From: an uncultured Acetatifactor sp.
Lineage (GTDB): Bacteria; Bacillota; Clostridia; Lachnospirales; Lachnospiraceae
Reading direction: 5' to 3'
Assembly (NCBI GenBank): GCA_934402375.1
Contig: CAKRUB010000012.1
Span: 11,572-75,571 of the forward strand
DNA length: 64,000 bases
The position numbers and the translations under genes were made by a program. Shown here one piece after another: positions 18,043-27,092 of the stretch (positions within the stretch are counted from its first letter, which is position 1; each line of letters opens with the position of its first letter). The notes beneath the pieces are model-generated. The model worked only from the letters and a program-made list of their open reading frames with translations, was not told where the DNA came from and searched no databases.

Positions 18043-20088
18043 CTAATTTTGATTAAATGCCTCATTGAGGACTTCCGTCCCGGGAAGCACAAACCTGCCG
18101 TTCCGAATAATTTCGATTCTGCTGCCGTCTCTGGTAACTGCCGCAAGCTCGCCCAGCTCATCATAGGGAATGGTAATATCCGTATGGCAGTTGAAATATG
18201 CCTCCTCCGGCTTTTCCTTCCGCAGCTTCGACCTCGAGTTCTCCCGCGCCACGATTTCCTTTCCGTCCGGATTATACACGGCAATGTCCTCTGTTCCGTG
18301 ATAGCAGGTATCACCCACAGCGAAATGCGGACCCGTCTTCTCCGCAATCAGGATTGGCAGCTTTGCCTCGACGCCAAGCCTTCTCGCCATGACATACGCC
18401 GTTGTGTTCGTTCCGATTGCAAACTCGCCGATCGGCAGCGTCTCATGCCTGAACAAAATATTTTCCTTGATAAAGCTCCGGTTGTCCTCTTCCTTCTCAA
18501 AATTATCACAGGTATAATCCCTGATCATTCCGTCCTCAAAGGTGATTGCAAGATTACGGTATTCCAGTCCGTTCAGAAATACCTTCGTCACATGAAGAAG
18601 TCCGTTCGTTCCCTCCAGCACAGGCGAGGTAAACACTTCGCCCACCGGAATATTTACGTCGGCAACACAGTTTTCAAAAATGGTCTCCTTGTCAGGATTT
18701 TTCAGCTTCCAGAGGTTTACCTTCAGCTCGGTTCGGTTCTCGCCGCAGCCTCTGACCTCACAATAGTCAGCCTGATCCAGCGCGTCGATCAGCTTCTGCT
18801 GTACATCCCTGTAAAGCATGTAATCAAGCGTGTTCAACTTGATCGTCTCGTCGAAAAGCTCCTTGAAGACCGGCCCGATCTCCGGCACAGGGAACGCAAT
18901 AATCGTGAAGCTCCGCTCCTCCTCAATAATATATTTCTTACGCAGCTCGCTGTATTTCGTTAAGAATTCAATCCAGAGCTTATTCTGCTCCTCCGACAGC
19001 TTCAGACGCTCCGGCTTGTTCACCGGATTAAAGTCCGCCTCGCCGAAGGTCTCCACAACAGCCGGCCCTGCGTAGCCGTTTGCCTCCTTCTTATATTTTT
19101 CAAAGGCGGTATGCAGTACCTCCAGACGGCGGTTCACATAGTTCTTGTCTAAGAACAGTGCATTGTCATCCTTATGGTCGTAGAGATACTGTCTGTTGAC
19201 CGTTCCGCCCGTGACCATATTCCGGCTGATTACCGGCTTTATGCCCAGCTTCTCAAAATTATTGACCGCTCTGCGGATCATCCGCTCAAAGCCGAGGTGA
19301 TACCTCAGATCCGCCGACTTCTTGCGGGAGAGATCCTTTCCCGTGACCTCAAAGCCAATGCGGTATCCCTCCGTGTAGGTATCCGCCATCGTTGCAATCG
19401 TTTCCTCGGGAAGCTCCGCCATGTACTTTGCCATTTCCAGCTCATTCTCCGTGACATAGGCGCCATAGTGGTACAGATAGCGCACATCCTTCAAATTGCT
19501 TTTCATAACAATATCCACATAATAACGGTTTGCGGGATCTACCATGCAGCTGACACTTCTCTCCTCATCCCTGTCTGCATTGTCGCTCACATGCCAATAG
19601 AGAATGTCTCTGATCTCCTCCCCTGCGGGAAGCTTTCCTTCCTCGGCGAGTGCATAGGAAAAGGCGGTATAAACCTCGAGGAACAGCTCCATTCCGACAA
19701 CGACATCCTCCAACCTGCTCTCATACACGGCAGAGATCAGATTGCGCATTCTGCCGTAGAGATGGCTCAGCTTCGCGCCGTACTCCTCCCCGAGCCTGCT
19801 CACGGCATAAGACGGATTGCCATAGCTCTCCTCATAATGCTCCGGCAATATATCCGCATAAAGCGCCCTGTTCCACTCCTGTAATTCCGTAAGCTCTGCC
19901 TTGTTCAGCCCATCCTCCGCCAGAAATGTTCTCGTCTCATCCAGCAGCAAAAGGAACCTCGCCGTAGAATCAAAATAATCCTTCAAATTTTCTTTTTCAA
20001 ACTTCTCAGCCTGAATTTCACGGATGCGCTGCACTGCAAGTCCATAGCGCTCCTCAAGTACCTCTGTTGAAATTGTGATCTCTTCCAT
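18043..20088 (-). CDS. Aminopeptidase, M29-like
   Basis: A 681-aa enzyme. The C-terminal 350 residues resemble the thermophilic M29 metallo-aminopeptidases: EVFTSPVLEGTNG, FEDGMIRDY, LPIGEFAIGTNT, HFAVGDTCYHG and FNCHTDI carry the expected Glu, His and Asp metal ligands in order. M29 enzymes are usually about 400 residues; the extra 300 residues at the N-terminus are helical and shared by long clostridial members. Presumed cytosolic peptide turnover. The start at 20088 has GGAGG five bases upstream; the open frame to 20175 runs into an intergenic repeat. Confidence 0.85.
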   Translation of the reverse strand: MEEITISTEVLEERYGLAVQRIREIQAEKFEKENLKDYFDSTARFLLLLDETRTFLAEDGLNKAELTELQEWNRALYADILPEHYEESYGNPSYAVSRLGEEYGAKLSHLYGRMRNLISAVYESRLEDVVVGMELFLEVYTAFSYALAEEGKLPAGEEIRDILYWHVSDNADRDEERSVSCMVDPANRYYVDIVMKSNLKDVRYLYHYGAYVTENELEMAKYMAELPEETIATMADTYTEGYRIGFEVTGKDLSRKKSADLRYHLGFERMIRRAVNNFEKLGIKPVISRNMVTGGTVNRQYLYDHKDDNALFLDKNYVNRRLEVLHTAFEKYKKEANGYAGPAVVETFGEADFNPVNKPERLKLSEEQNKLWIEFLTKYSELRKKYIIEEERSFTIIAFPVPEIGPVFKELFDETIKLNTLDYMLYRDVQQKLIDALDQADYCEVRGCGENRTELKVNLWKLKNPDKETIFENCVADVNIPVGEVFTSPVLEGTNGLLHVTKVFLNGLEYRNLAITFEDGMIRDYTCDNFEKEEDNRSFIKENILFRHETLPIGEFAIGTNTTAYVMARRLGVEAKLPILIAEKTGPHFAVGDTCYHGTEDIAVYNPDGKEIVARENSRSKLRKEKPEEAYFNCHTDITIPYDELGELAAVTRDGSRIEIIRNGRFVLPGTEVLNEAFNQN

Positions 20089-20133
20089 AAAGCCTCCATC
20101 TCTGCCATATTTTTCCTTATTTCTGCGCCCATT

Positions 20134-20175
20134 CTTTGCGCATAGCGAGTTTGTGTCAAGTGCGCACAGACACAA
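20134..20175. repeat. Intergenic 42-bp repeat, copy 1
   Basis: Matches 21730-21771 at 40 of 42 positions. It contains an inverted repeat (TTGTGTC / GACACAA) with an 11-nt loop in which both differences fall. It lies between two co-directional genes. REP-like in style; see copy 2. Confidence 0.85.
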
Positions 20176-20202
20176 TCTTTAATGCATCAAAGCTCCCCAA
20201 TG

Positions 20203-20523
20203 TCACAGGTTTGCTCCCGCATATAAAATGAGCACAATGCCCGCCAGCGCCAGAAAATTCAGGAATGTTCCCAACACCGGAAACAGCCTGTAATATCCCT
20301 TGTCCTGAACCGTCAGGACTCCGAGGATCTCGCCGGTCAGCGAAAACAGAAACGCCAGTATACCGGTAAAGCCAAAGCCCGTCTTCGCCTCCCCGCCGCT
20401 GCGATAAGAGAGAAAGACGACAGCTCCCAGCGATGCAAGACTGATGATTCCGAGAATCACTGACATGATGCCCCTGTCGGAATGTCTTTTGTTGGTAAAA
20501 ATATAGCCTTTTCTTTTCTTCAT
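20203..20523 (-). CDS. Small membrane protein, DUF6142-like
   Basis: A 106-aa protein with a basic N-terminus (MKKRKGYIFTNKRHSDRG) and three hydrophobic segments (about 20-40, 50-70 and 80-104), so an inner-membrane protein. It resembles a small uncharacterised Lachnospiraceae family; the DUF number is from memory and should be treated as tentative. Lies between the M29 gene and a smaller membrane protein. Confidence 0.7.
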   Translation of the reverse strand: MKKRKGYIFTNKRHSDRGIMSVILGIISLASLGAVVFLSYRSGGEAKTGFGFTGILAFLFSLTGEILGVLTVQDKGYYRLFPVLGTFLNFLALAGIVLILYAGANL

Positions 20524-20595
20524 AAAAACTCTAAAAGGGCACTCCCCCTGCGAAGCCGTCCGCCCCGGGAAATGCCCATTATCTGCTCCTAACTT

Positions 20596-20748
20596 TTAGA
20601 ATAAAATTTTTGACTTTCTCGCAATCAGCTTTCCTCCGGTAACGATCAGCAGAATGCCGGACACAATGCCGATCACGATGCTGACAACTCCGATTGCGAT
20701 ATTGGTCGCTCCCGCCGCCTTCATTGTGTTATACACCTTCTGTTCCAT
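20596..20748 (-). CDS. Very small membrane protein
   Basis: A 50-aa protein with one or two hydrophobic stretches (TNIAIGVVSIVIGIVSGILL) and a basic end. I prefer the ATG at 20748 because GGGAG lies seven bases upstream; in-frame starts at 20808 and 20847 would add 20 or 33 residues, the longer one overlapping pyrE. Follows pyrE on the same transcript. No function known. Confidence 0.6.
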   Translation of the reverse strand: MEQKVYNTMKAAGATNIAIGVVSIVIGIVSGILLIVTGGKLIARKSKILF

Positions 20749-20815
20749 AATTTTACTCCCTTCCGGTTTTCTTTCTCCTGTAATCAGGATGTCATTCTTT
20801 TCACTCATCTTCTCA

Positions 20816-21490
20816 TTAAGCACCATATGTTTCATAATATTTATCAATCGCCGCCTTCAATGTGTCATCAATATGAATCTTTCCTTTGTAGGGTCTGTTG
20901 TAAAGATGCTCCACAACCTCCTGCATGTTTACAATAGCGTGTGCATCAAATCCGTACTTCTCTTTGATCTCCGCCAGTGCGCCAACCTTTCCGCCAAGCC
21001 CCTTCTCCATCCGGTTCAGCGAAACAATCAGTCCCTTCACCTCAACATTTCCCTGTGCCTTGATAATGGGATAGGTCTCCTCGATCGACTTTCCCGAGGT
21101 AGTGACATCCTCGATAATGATGACCCTGTCGCCCTCCTTCAGGCTGCTGCCCAACAGGATACCCACATCTCCGTGATCCTTTACCTCCTTGCGGTTCGAG
21201 CAGTAGCGGATGTCCTTGCCATAAAGCTCGCTGTAGGCCATGGTCGTTGCCACGCTCAGCGGGATTCCCTTATACGCCGGTCCGAACAGTACATCAAAGT
21301 CGTCGCCAAAGTTATCATGAATCGCCTTTGCATAATATTCACCAAGCTTCCTCAGCTGCGTTCCCGTCACATACGCACCCGCATTCATAAAGAAGGGGGA
21401 TTTTCTTCCGCTCTTTAAGGTGAACTCGCCGAATTTCAGCACCTCGCTGTCCACCATGAATTCGATAAATTCCTGCTTGTATGCTTCCAC
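20816..21490 (-). CDS. pyrE: Orotate phosphoribosyltransferase
   Basis: A 224-aa enzyme making OMP from orotate and PRPP in pyrimidine synthesis. It has FTLKSGRKSPFFMNAG near residue 24, VLFGPAYKGIPL near 70 and the PRPP loop VIIIEDVTTSGKS near 125. I choose the GTG at 21490 (AAGGAGG eight bases upstream) because it gives the usual family length and start. An in-frame ATG at 21580 with an equally strong AAAGGAGG would add 30 residues and cannot be excluded. Confidence 0.95.
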   Translation of the reverse strand: MEAYKQEFIEFMVDSEVLKFGEFTLKSGRKSPFFMNAGAYVTGTQLRKLGEYYAKAIHDNFGDDFDVLFGPAYKGIPLSVATTMAYSELYGKDIRYCSNRKEVKDHGDVGILLGSSLKEGDRVIIIEDVTTSGKSIEETYPIIKAQGNVEVKGLIVSLNRMEKGLGGKVGALAEIKEKYGFDAHAIVNMQEVVEHLYNRPYKGKIHIDDTLKAAIDKYYETYGA

Positions 21491-21635
21491 TTTGTAATCC
21501 TCCTTGTTTTGTCGGAGACAGAATGCGACCGCCCTTGCGGGAGCAGAGGATTTAGCCTCCTGTTTTACGGGCTTTCCCATTTGTGCCTCCTTTTCAGGCT
21601 ACAGTTCGGAAAAGGAAACATCAAATATCTTATCT

Positions 21636-21664
21636 ATATTACCATAAAATCTTGGATTTTTCAA
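21636..21664 (-). promoter_or_regulatory. Promoter of pyrE
   Basis: On minus, -35 TTGAAA (21659-21664), a 17-bp spacer and -10 TAATAT (21636-21641), the latter preceded by TGG (extended -10). Predicted transcription start about 21629, so both candidate pyrE starts are on the mRNA. Confidence 0.7.
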
Positions 21665-21729
21665 CCATTTCAGCGATGCGTTTGATATTTATATATCGTT
21701 TCATGCTTTTCTCCATTTCCGCGCATGTC

Positions 21730-21771
21730 CTTTGCGCATAGCGAGTTTGTGTCAAGTGTGCGCAGACACAA
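21730..21771. repeat. Intergenic 42-bp repeat, copy 2
   Basis: Forty of 42 positions match 20134-20175; similarity extends weakly about 14 bp further left. Same inverted-repeat core. Both copies sit in gaps between minus-strand genes. Confidence 0.85.
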
Positions 21772-21809
21772 ATCTCGTGATTGAAAAATTTTATTTTTCA
21801 ATCTTAACA

Positions 21810-23009
21810 CTACTCTTTTCCTAATAACCACTCTGCAATATCAAACACTTCTATTCCTTCATATGTGTATTTCGGATGCTTGGTCCTTGCAATAATCATC
21901 TTTGGATAGGCATCCTTTATTTGCAGCAATGGAGAGTACTCCCTCTCGAAGGTTTCTGGATTAGATATATTATCGCTAACCTGAATATATATTTTCTCGC
22001 TACCACGTTGTGCAACAAAATCAATTTCTTTTTGGTAGAGTTTTCCGACATAAACTTCGTATCCTCTACGCAAGAGCTCTATACATACGATATTTTCATA
22101 TACTCGTCCATAATCCATATTTCGACTTCCTAATATTGCATAGCGCATTCCAATATCACACATATAAAATTTGTCCGAGGTTTCCAAATATTTCTTACCT
22201 CTTATGTCGTATCGCTTAATGTCATAAAATATAAATGCATTGCATAGGTACTTGATATACTTTCCTATTGTCACATGATTTGTCGGTACTTCGTTAGCAG
22301 TCAAAATATCACTTACTCTATTCGGCGAAGTCAAATTACTTATATTATCCATCAGAAACTCACTTAACTGACGAAGCACCTGTGTATCAGGCAAATTATA
22401 TTTTTGTACTAAATCTCTATTTACAATAGTTTCGTACACTTCTTTGATATAAGTTATTCTATCCAAGTCAGTGTTATATGCATAGGAACCTGCCAAACCA
22501 CCCTTTATAAAATATTCTTCAAACAATTTGTCCTTGTCAACCTGATCACTATAATATTCACAATACTCCTTGAAACTAAATGGAAACATGTGGATTTCGA
22601 TATATCTTCCCGTGAACAAGGTTGCCAAATCTGCACTGAGCAAAAAAGCATTTGAACCGGTTATATAAATATCATATTTATTTTTTGAATATAGGCTATT
22701 TATTGCCAACTCGAAATTTGGACATAATTGCACTTCGTCCACAAATAGATAATTCTTCTTTTCCTTATCGTACCTATCTTCCACATACTTGTGCAAGGCA
22801 TGATATTCCTTTATTTCTTCAAACTCCAAATCCATAAAGTCAATAAAGATAATATTAGAACCTTCAAAATTGCTTTTTAAATAATCAGTATACGCCTGCA
22901 TCAAATTAGATTTTCCGGAACGTCTGATACCCGTAATAATCTTTATATCAGGAGTGTCTTTTAACGCTTTGATTCTTTCAAAATATCTTTCTCTTACAAT
23001 AGTCTTCAT
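21810..23009 (-). CDS. AAA ATPase with C-terminal DUF4143 domain (AT-rich paralogue)
   Basis: A 399-aa protein of the same family as the gene at 5780-7033. Walker A is GIRRSGKSN near residue 27, Walker B is NYLFVDEVQ near 86, with IYITGSNAFLLSADLATL next. C-terminal segments YENIVCIELLRRGYEV and KEIDFVAQRGSEKIYIQV match the DUF4143/nuclease-like part. Base composition is clearly more AT-rich than pyrE and pnp on either side, so recent transfer is likely. Stand-alone gene in AT-rich flanks; function unknown. Confidence 0.9.
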   Translation of the reverse strand: MKTIVRERYFERIKALKDTPDIKIITGIRRSGKSNLMQAYTDYLKSNFEGSNIIFIDFMDLEFEEIKEYHALHKYVEDRYDKEKKNYLFVDEVQLCPNFELAINSLYSKNKYDIYITGSNAFLLSADLATLFTGRYIEIHMFPFSFKEYCEYYSDQVDKDKLFEEYFIKGGLAGSYAYNTDLDRITYIKEVYETIVNRDLVQKYNLPDTQVLRQLSEFLMDNISNLTSPNRVSDILTANEVPTNHVTIGKYIKYLCNAFIFYDIKRYDIRGKKYLETSDKFYMCDIGMRYAILGSRNMDYGRVYENIVCIELLRRGYEVYVGKLYQKEIDFVAQRGSEKIYIQVSDNISNPETFEREYSPLLQIKDAYPKMIIARTKHPKYTYEGIEVFDIAEWLLGKE

Positions 23010-23249
23010 GTTTTCGTCGCTTTCGAAACTTCATTTTTTTTACTGTTTTGAAACCAATTATATTATAGCACCTTATATACAATTTATTCAACTGTTCGCT
23101 TTCGAAAGTTTAAATTTTTTTAATTTTTGAAATTCAGGTTTTACATCATACCCTTAACAAAAAACATGCCACAAGCCAAATTTTTAATCAACTTGCGGCA
23201 TATATCTAACATCTGACCTCACAATATTGGTGGCTATAGGTTATCTATA

Positions 23250-23291
23250 CAAAAAAATCCGGAAGCCTCGCAGTCCGCGGTGCTCCCGGAA
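23250..23291 (-). terminator. Rho-independent terminator after pnp
   Basis: On minus, TCCGGGAGC pairs with GCTTCCGGA and is followed by TTTTTTT. It starts 15 bp after the pnp stop. Confidence 0.9.
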
Positions 23292-23305
23292 TATCCTTTA
23301 TCTTT

Positions 23306-25396
23306 TTATGCCTGAGCGACATCCTTCATGGAGAAGCTGATTCTGCCCATCTTATCCTTGCCGAGGCAGACAACCGTAACAACATCGCCGAGTGTCAGTA
23401 CATCCTCAACGCGGTTAATTCTCTCCTTCGCAATCTTGGAAATGTGAACCATTCCCTCCTTGCCGGGTGCAAACTCGATGAATGCGCCGAACTCCTTGAT
23501 GCTGACAACCTTGCCCTTGAAGATCTGACCTTCCTCAAAGTCGGTGACAATGATCTTGATCATCTCCACTGCCTTGTCCATCATCTCTTTATCCGTGCCG
23601 CATACGGAAACCTTACCGTCATCCGTGATGTCAATCTTGACTCCGGTGCGGGCAATGATCTCGTTGATCGTCTTACCTCTCTGGCCGACAACATCACCGA
23701 TTCTCTCGGGATCAATCTGGATGGAGATAATCTTCGGTGCGTAAGGGCCAACCTCCGGTCTGGGCGCTGCGATAGCGGGCTTCATGCAATTATCCATGAT
23801 GAAGAGTCTTGCATCACGGCATCTTGCGATTGCGCCCTCGACAATAGGTCTTGTCAGTCCGTGAATCTTAATATCCATCTGGATCGCGGTGATACCTTCC
23901 GTCGTACCGGTCACCTTGAAGTCCATGTCTCCGAAGAAGTCCTCAAGTCCCTGAATATCCGTGAGCAGAACGAAATCATCATCCGTCTCGCCTGTCACCA
24001 GACCGCAGGAGATACCTGCAACCATCTTCTTGATGGGAACGCCCGCTGCCATCAGGGACATACAGGATGCACAGGTAGATGCCATGGAAGTAGAACCGTT
24101 GGACTCGAAGGTCTCAGATACGGTACGGATTGCGTAGGGGAACTCCTCCTCGCTGGGCAGCACGGGAATCAGAGCTCTCTCTGCCAGTGCGCCGTGACCG
24201 ATCTCACGTCTTCCGGGACCTCTTGAAGGCTTTGTCTCGCCTACAGAGTAGGACGGGAAGTTATAGTGATGCATATATCTCTTGCTGACCTCATTCTCGT
24301 CAAGTCCGTCCAGCTTCTGCTGCTCGGAGAGAGGTGCAAGGGTACATACGTTACAGATCTGTGTCTGTCCACGCGTAAACATTGCGGAACCGTGCACGCG
24401 GGGAATAATGTCAACCTCCGCAGCAAGGGGACGGATCTGTGTGATCTCACGACCGTCGGGACGCTTGTGATCCTTCAGGATCATCTTGCGGACAGTCTTC
24501 TTCTCATACTGGTAAACAGCTTCGCCAAGGATCGGAAGCCAGTCTTCCTTCTCTGCGAAAGCCTCCTCCAGCTTTGCCGTGATATTGCGGATATTCTCCT
24601 CACGGGTCTGCTTATCATCGGTAAATACGGCAACCTCCATCTCCTCGGGAGTTACGAGCTTCTTCATCTCGTCGAACATCTCCTGCGGGATAGCACAGCT
24701 GGTGTACTCGTGCTTCTTCTTTCCGCACTCTGCGACGATCTTGTCGATAAACGCAATGATCGTCTGGTTGATCTCGTGCGCCTTGTAGATTGCCTCGATC
24801 ATCTTTGCCTCGGGAACCTCATTGGCACCCGCCTCAATCATGATTACCTTCTCCCTCGTGGATGCAACGGTCAGGTTCAGATCGCCGTTCTTCCACTGCT
24901 CCTGGGAAGGGTTGATTATGAACTCACCGTCAATCATGCCGACCTGCGTCATTGCACAGGGACCGTCGAAGGGAATATCGGAAATGCAGGTTGCGATCGC
25001 TGCACCAATCATAGCCACCAGCTCAGGACGGCACTCGGGGTCAACGCTCATAACCATATTGTTCAGTGTAACGTCGTTTCTGTAATCCTTGGGGAACAAG
25101 GGACGCATAGGTCTGTCAATGACACGGCTGGTCAGAATTGCATTTTCACTCGCCTTGCCCTCACGCTTGTTAAAGCCGCCGGGAATTTTTCCCACCGCAT
25201 ACATCTTCTCCTCGTACTCAACGCTCAGAGGGAAGAAATCAATTCCATCTCTGGGCTTCTCGGATGCTGTCGCCGTACAGAGAACAACCGTATCTCCGTA
25301 ATGCATAAACGCGCAGCCGTTTGCCTGCTTGCCGACACGGTCAATATCAACCTTCAGTGTACGTCCTGCAAGCTCTAATTCATAGCTCTTGTACAT
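23306..25396 (-). CDS. pnp: Polyribonucleotide nucleotidyltransferase (PNPase)
   Basis: A 696-aa phosphorolytic 3'-5' exoribonuclease. Two RNase PH domains (the second with NGSTSMASTCASCMSLMAAG), then KH (VVGQRGKTINEIIARTGVKI) and S1 (GKVVSIKEFGAFIEFAPGKE) domains in the usual order. The start at 25396 has GGAGG five bases upstream. Lies 200 bp downstream of rpsO, the conserved rpsO-pnp pairing. Confidence 0.99.
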   Translation of the reverse strand: MYKSYELELAGRTLKVDIDRVGKQANGCAFMHYGDTVVLCTATASEKPRDGIDFFPLSVEYEEKMYAVGKIPGGFNKREGKASENAILTSRVIDRPMRPLFPKDYRNDVTLNNMVMSVDPECRPELVAMIGAAIATCISDIPFDGPCAMTQVGMIDGEFIINPSQEQWKNGDLNLTVASTREKVIMIEAGANEVPEAKMIEAIYKAHEINQTIIAFIDKIVAECGKKKHEYTSCAIPQEMFDEMKKLVTPEEMEVAVFTDDKQTREENIRNITAKLEEAFAEKEDWLPILGEAVYQYEKKTVRKMILKDHKRPDGREITQIRPLAAEVDIIPRVHGSAMFTRGQTQICNVCTLAPLSEQQKLDGLDENEVSKRYMHHYNFPSYSVGETKPSRGPGRREIGHGALAERALIPVLPSEEEFPYAIRTVSETFESNGSTSMASTCASCMSLMAAGVPIKKMVAGISCGLVTGETDDDFVLLTDIQGLEDFFGDMDFKVTGTTEGITAIQMDIKIHGLTRPIVEGAIARCRDARLFIMDNCMKPAIAAPRPEVGPYAPKIISIQIDPERIGDVVGQRGKTINEIIARTGVKIDITDDGKVSVCGTDKEMMDKAVEMIKIIVTDFEEGQIFKGKVVSIKEFGAFIEFAPGKEGMVHISKIAKERINRVEDVLTLGDVVTVVCLGKDKMGRISFSMKDVAQA

Positions 25397-25548
25397 AAAA
25401 TCCTCCATTCCGCCGCTCTCGCGGCATTCACTTATTTGTAAAGGAACAGAAGACACCGAAACTACTGAAAAAGACACGCACCACATATCCTTTTCAGCGG
25501 TCTCGGAACCTTCTTCTGTCCCGAATTACCACACTTTTACACAACACA

Positions 25549-25580
25549 AGCGGAAGCGCCCTTTCGGGCTGCCTTCCGCT
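25549..25580 (-). terminator. Stable hairpin between rpsO and pnp
   Basis: On minus, AGCGGAAG and CTTCCGCT enclose a nested GCCC/GGGC stem. The tail TGTGTTGTG is a poor U tract, so this may be a leaky terminator or a processing site rather than a full stop. Confidence 0.55.
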
Positions 25581-25596
25581 CTCATTGTCTCTGATA

Positions 25597-25863
25597 TTAT
25601 TTTCTCAGGCCGAGCTTCTCGATCAATGCACGGTATCTCTCGATATCCTTCTTCTTCAGATAATCCAGCAGACCACGTCTCTGTCCTACCATCTTCAGCA
25701 TACCACGGCGGGAATGATGATCCTTCGGGTTCTCCTTGAGGTGATCTGTCAGTTCCTGGATTCTTGCAGTCAGGACTGCTACCTGTACCTCGGGTGAACC
25801 GGTATCGCCGGGTGTTCTGGCATACTCGTTCATGATTGCTGTTTTCTTTTCCTTTGAAATCAT
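25597..25863 (-). CDS. rpsO: 30S ribosomal protein S15
   Basis: An 88-aa primary 16S rRNA-binding protein. It contains [20 protein letters not shown] and [20 protein letters not shown], the family signature. The ATG at 25863 follows TTTGGAGGAAAATGAA. First gene of rpsO-pnp. Confidence 0.99.
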   Translation of the reverse strand: MISKEKKTAIMNEYARTPGDTGSPEVQVAVLTARIQELTDHLKENPKDHHSRRGMLKMVGQRRGLLDYLKKKDIERYRALIEKLGLRK

Positions 25864-25985
25864 TTCATTTTCCTCCAAATTATTATTTGTACCGCCTGAC
25901 ACCAAGCCCCGGTCGGAGTGTCCGAAAGCTGAGCGTCGGCTAAACCATACTTATCTATATTAACACAGTTATTCCGAATTGTAAA
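25864..25985 (-). promoter_or_regulatory. rpsO promoter and structured leader
   Basis: On minus, -35 TTTACA (25980-25985), a 17-bp spacer and -10 TAATAT (25957-25962). The leader of about 87 nt is GC-rich and can fold (CGGACACTCCGACCGGGGC region). S15 is known to repress its own mRNA through leader structures in several bacteria; that it does so here is inference. Confidence 0.65.
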
Positions 25986-25989
25986 GCAT

Positions 25990-27027
25990 TTAATCCCTCA
26001 GAATATTAACGTATTTCACCGGTGTGCGGTAGTTGTACTTGCTGATCTTGATGCCTGTCTTCGGGCTGCTCGCATGGATGACGCGCCCTCCGCCGATATA
26101 CATCGCAACATGATTGATCGTTCCCGAGCTGTTCGCGTAGAAGATCAGATCGCCGGGCTGCAGCTCGGATGCCGTGATCTTCTTTCCCTCGTTTGCCTGC
26201 GCTCTCGACGAATGGCTCAGCTTAACGCCGAACTTTTTATAAATGCTCATCACAAAGCCGGAGCAGTCAGCTCCCTTCGTCAGACTTGTCCCGCCCCATA
26301 CATAGGGATTTCCGAGGAACTGCTTTGCATACTCTACCATCTCCACGCGCACATCCGACACACCCGCTCCGTAGAGAAGCTCCGTCATCGTGACTGCCGT
26401 GTCCAGACGCTCCTCGACCGTCACATAGTCAGCCGAAATATAAGCCTCCTCACCGTCGATGGAAACCTTCACCCAACCCTCGAGCATATCAACATATTCC
26501 AGTTCCTCGCCCTTCGGCACCTGTGTCAGAACCGCGCTGTCCGTGCTCGGTTGGTCTCTTACATTCAGCCCGTCCGTGTTTGCAACCGCAACCGTGCGCA
26601 CAAGGTCGTTAGCCTTCATCTTTGCATCGGGTCCGGTCAGCAGATAGTCCATGCTGACATACCCCTCCACCTCGCCGGAGGTGATATGCGCCCAGCCGTC
26701 CTCGGTCGTCTCGAGCACCTCACACGCCGAATTTTTGGGCATTTTCCCGACCAGCTTTCCCGATGTGGACGGTGTCTCGCGGACATTCAGATTTCCGCTC
26801 TCCACATCTGCAATGCCGATGTTCGTATAGCCCCAGGAAGCACCCTGCGCCTGTATCGCCGCCTCAATATATTCCTCCGCCGACAGCTTTGCCTCAAGGA
26901 CAGAAGCAATTCCTGCAGATGGCAGAATGCTCTCCGACGCCTCCGCGCAGATTGCCGGAGCGCCAAATACCAGTACCAGTCCCGCAGAAACAATTATCAT
27001 TTGTTTTTTATAAGAAAAGAGTTTCAT
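25990..27027 (-). CDS. Secreted SH3b-NlpC/P60 peptidoglycan hydrolase
   Basis: A 345-aa exported cell-wall peptidase, probably a D,L-endopeptidase cutting peptide stems. A signal peptide (about residues 8-30, KQMIIVSAGLVLVFGAPAIC) is followed by two SH3b domains (about 70-130 and 145-205) and a C-terminal NlpC/P60 domain with Cys in GADCSGFVMSIY, His in HVAMYIGGG and a further polar site in VIHASSP. The start at 27027 follows GAGG; a TTG-free frame to 27057 exists. A consensus promoter and a triple WalR-like half-site array lie upstream. Confidence 0.95.
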   Translation of the reverse strand: MKLFSYKKQMIIVSAGLVLVFGAPAICAEASESILPSAGIASVLEAKLSAEEYIEAAIQAQGASWGYTNIGIADVESGNLNVRETPSTSGKLVGKMPKNSACEVLETTEDGWAHITSGEVEGYVSMDYLLTGPDAKMKANDLVRTVAVANTDGLNVRDQPSTDSAVLTQVPKGEELEYVDMLEGWVKVSIDGEEAYISADYVTVEERLDTAVTMTELLYGAGVSDVRVEMVEYAKQFLGNPYVWGGTSLTKGADCSGFVMSIYKKFGVKLSHSSRAQANEGKKITASELQPGDLIFYANSSGTINHVAMYIGGGRVIHASSPKTGIKISKYNYRTPVKYVNILRD

Positions 27028-27055
27028 TCGTTTGTCCTCATAATCTGAATCAGTC

Positions 27056-27083
27056 ATTACAAATTTGTTACAACTTTATTACA
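27056..27083 (-). promoter_or_regulatory. WalR-box-like site, three half-sites in register
   Basis: On minus: TGTAAT-N5-TGTAAC-N5-TGTAAT, an 11-bp period. The published WalR (YycF) box is TGTWAH-N5-TGTWAH and controls autolysins in Bacillus. The site covers about +3 to +30 from the predicted start, a position that favours repression. Confidence 0.65.
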
Positions 27084-27092
27084 CCAACTCAA

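Larger units (their letters stand above)
21491..21809. other. 319-bp intergenic region: pyrE leader, promoter, repeat copy 2, AT-rich hairpin
   Basis: From left to right: an in-frame open leader with a second start at 21580, the pyrE promoter at 21636-21664, a 42-bp repeat at 21730-21771, and a hairpin (GATTGAAAA / TTTTCAATC, 21779-21803) after the ATPase gene. No other gene is seen. Confidence 0.75.

Noticed and set aside
17821..18963. 380-codon plus-strand frame across purE and the M29 gene
   Set aside because: Crosses two well-supported minus-strand genes and has no start signals.
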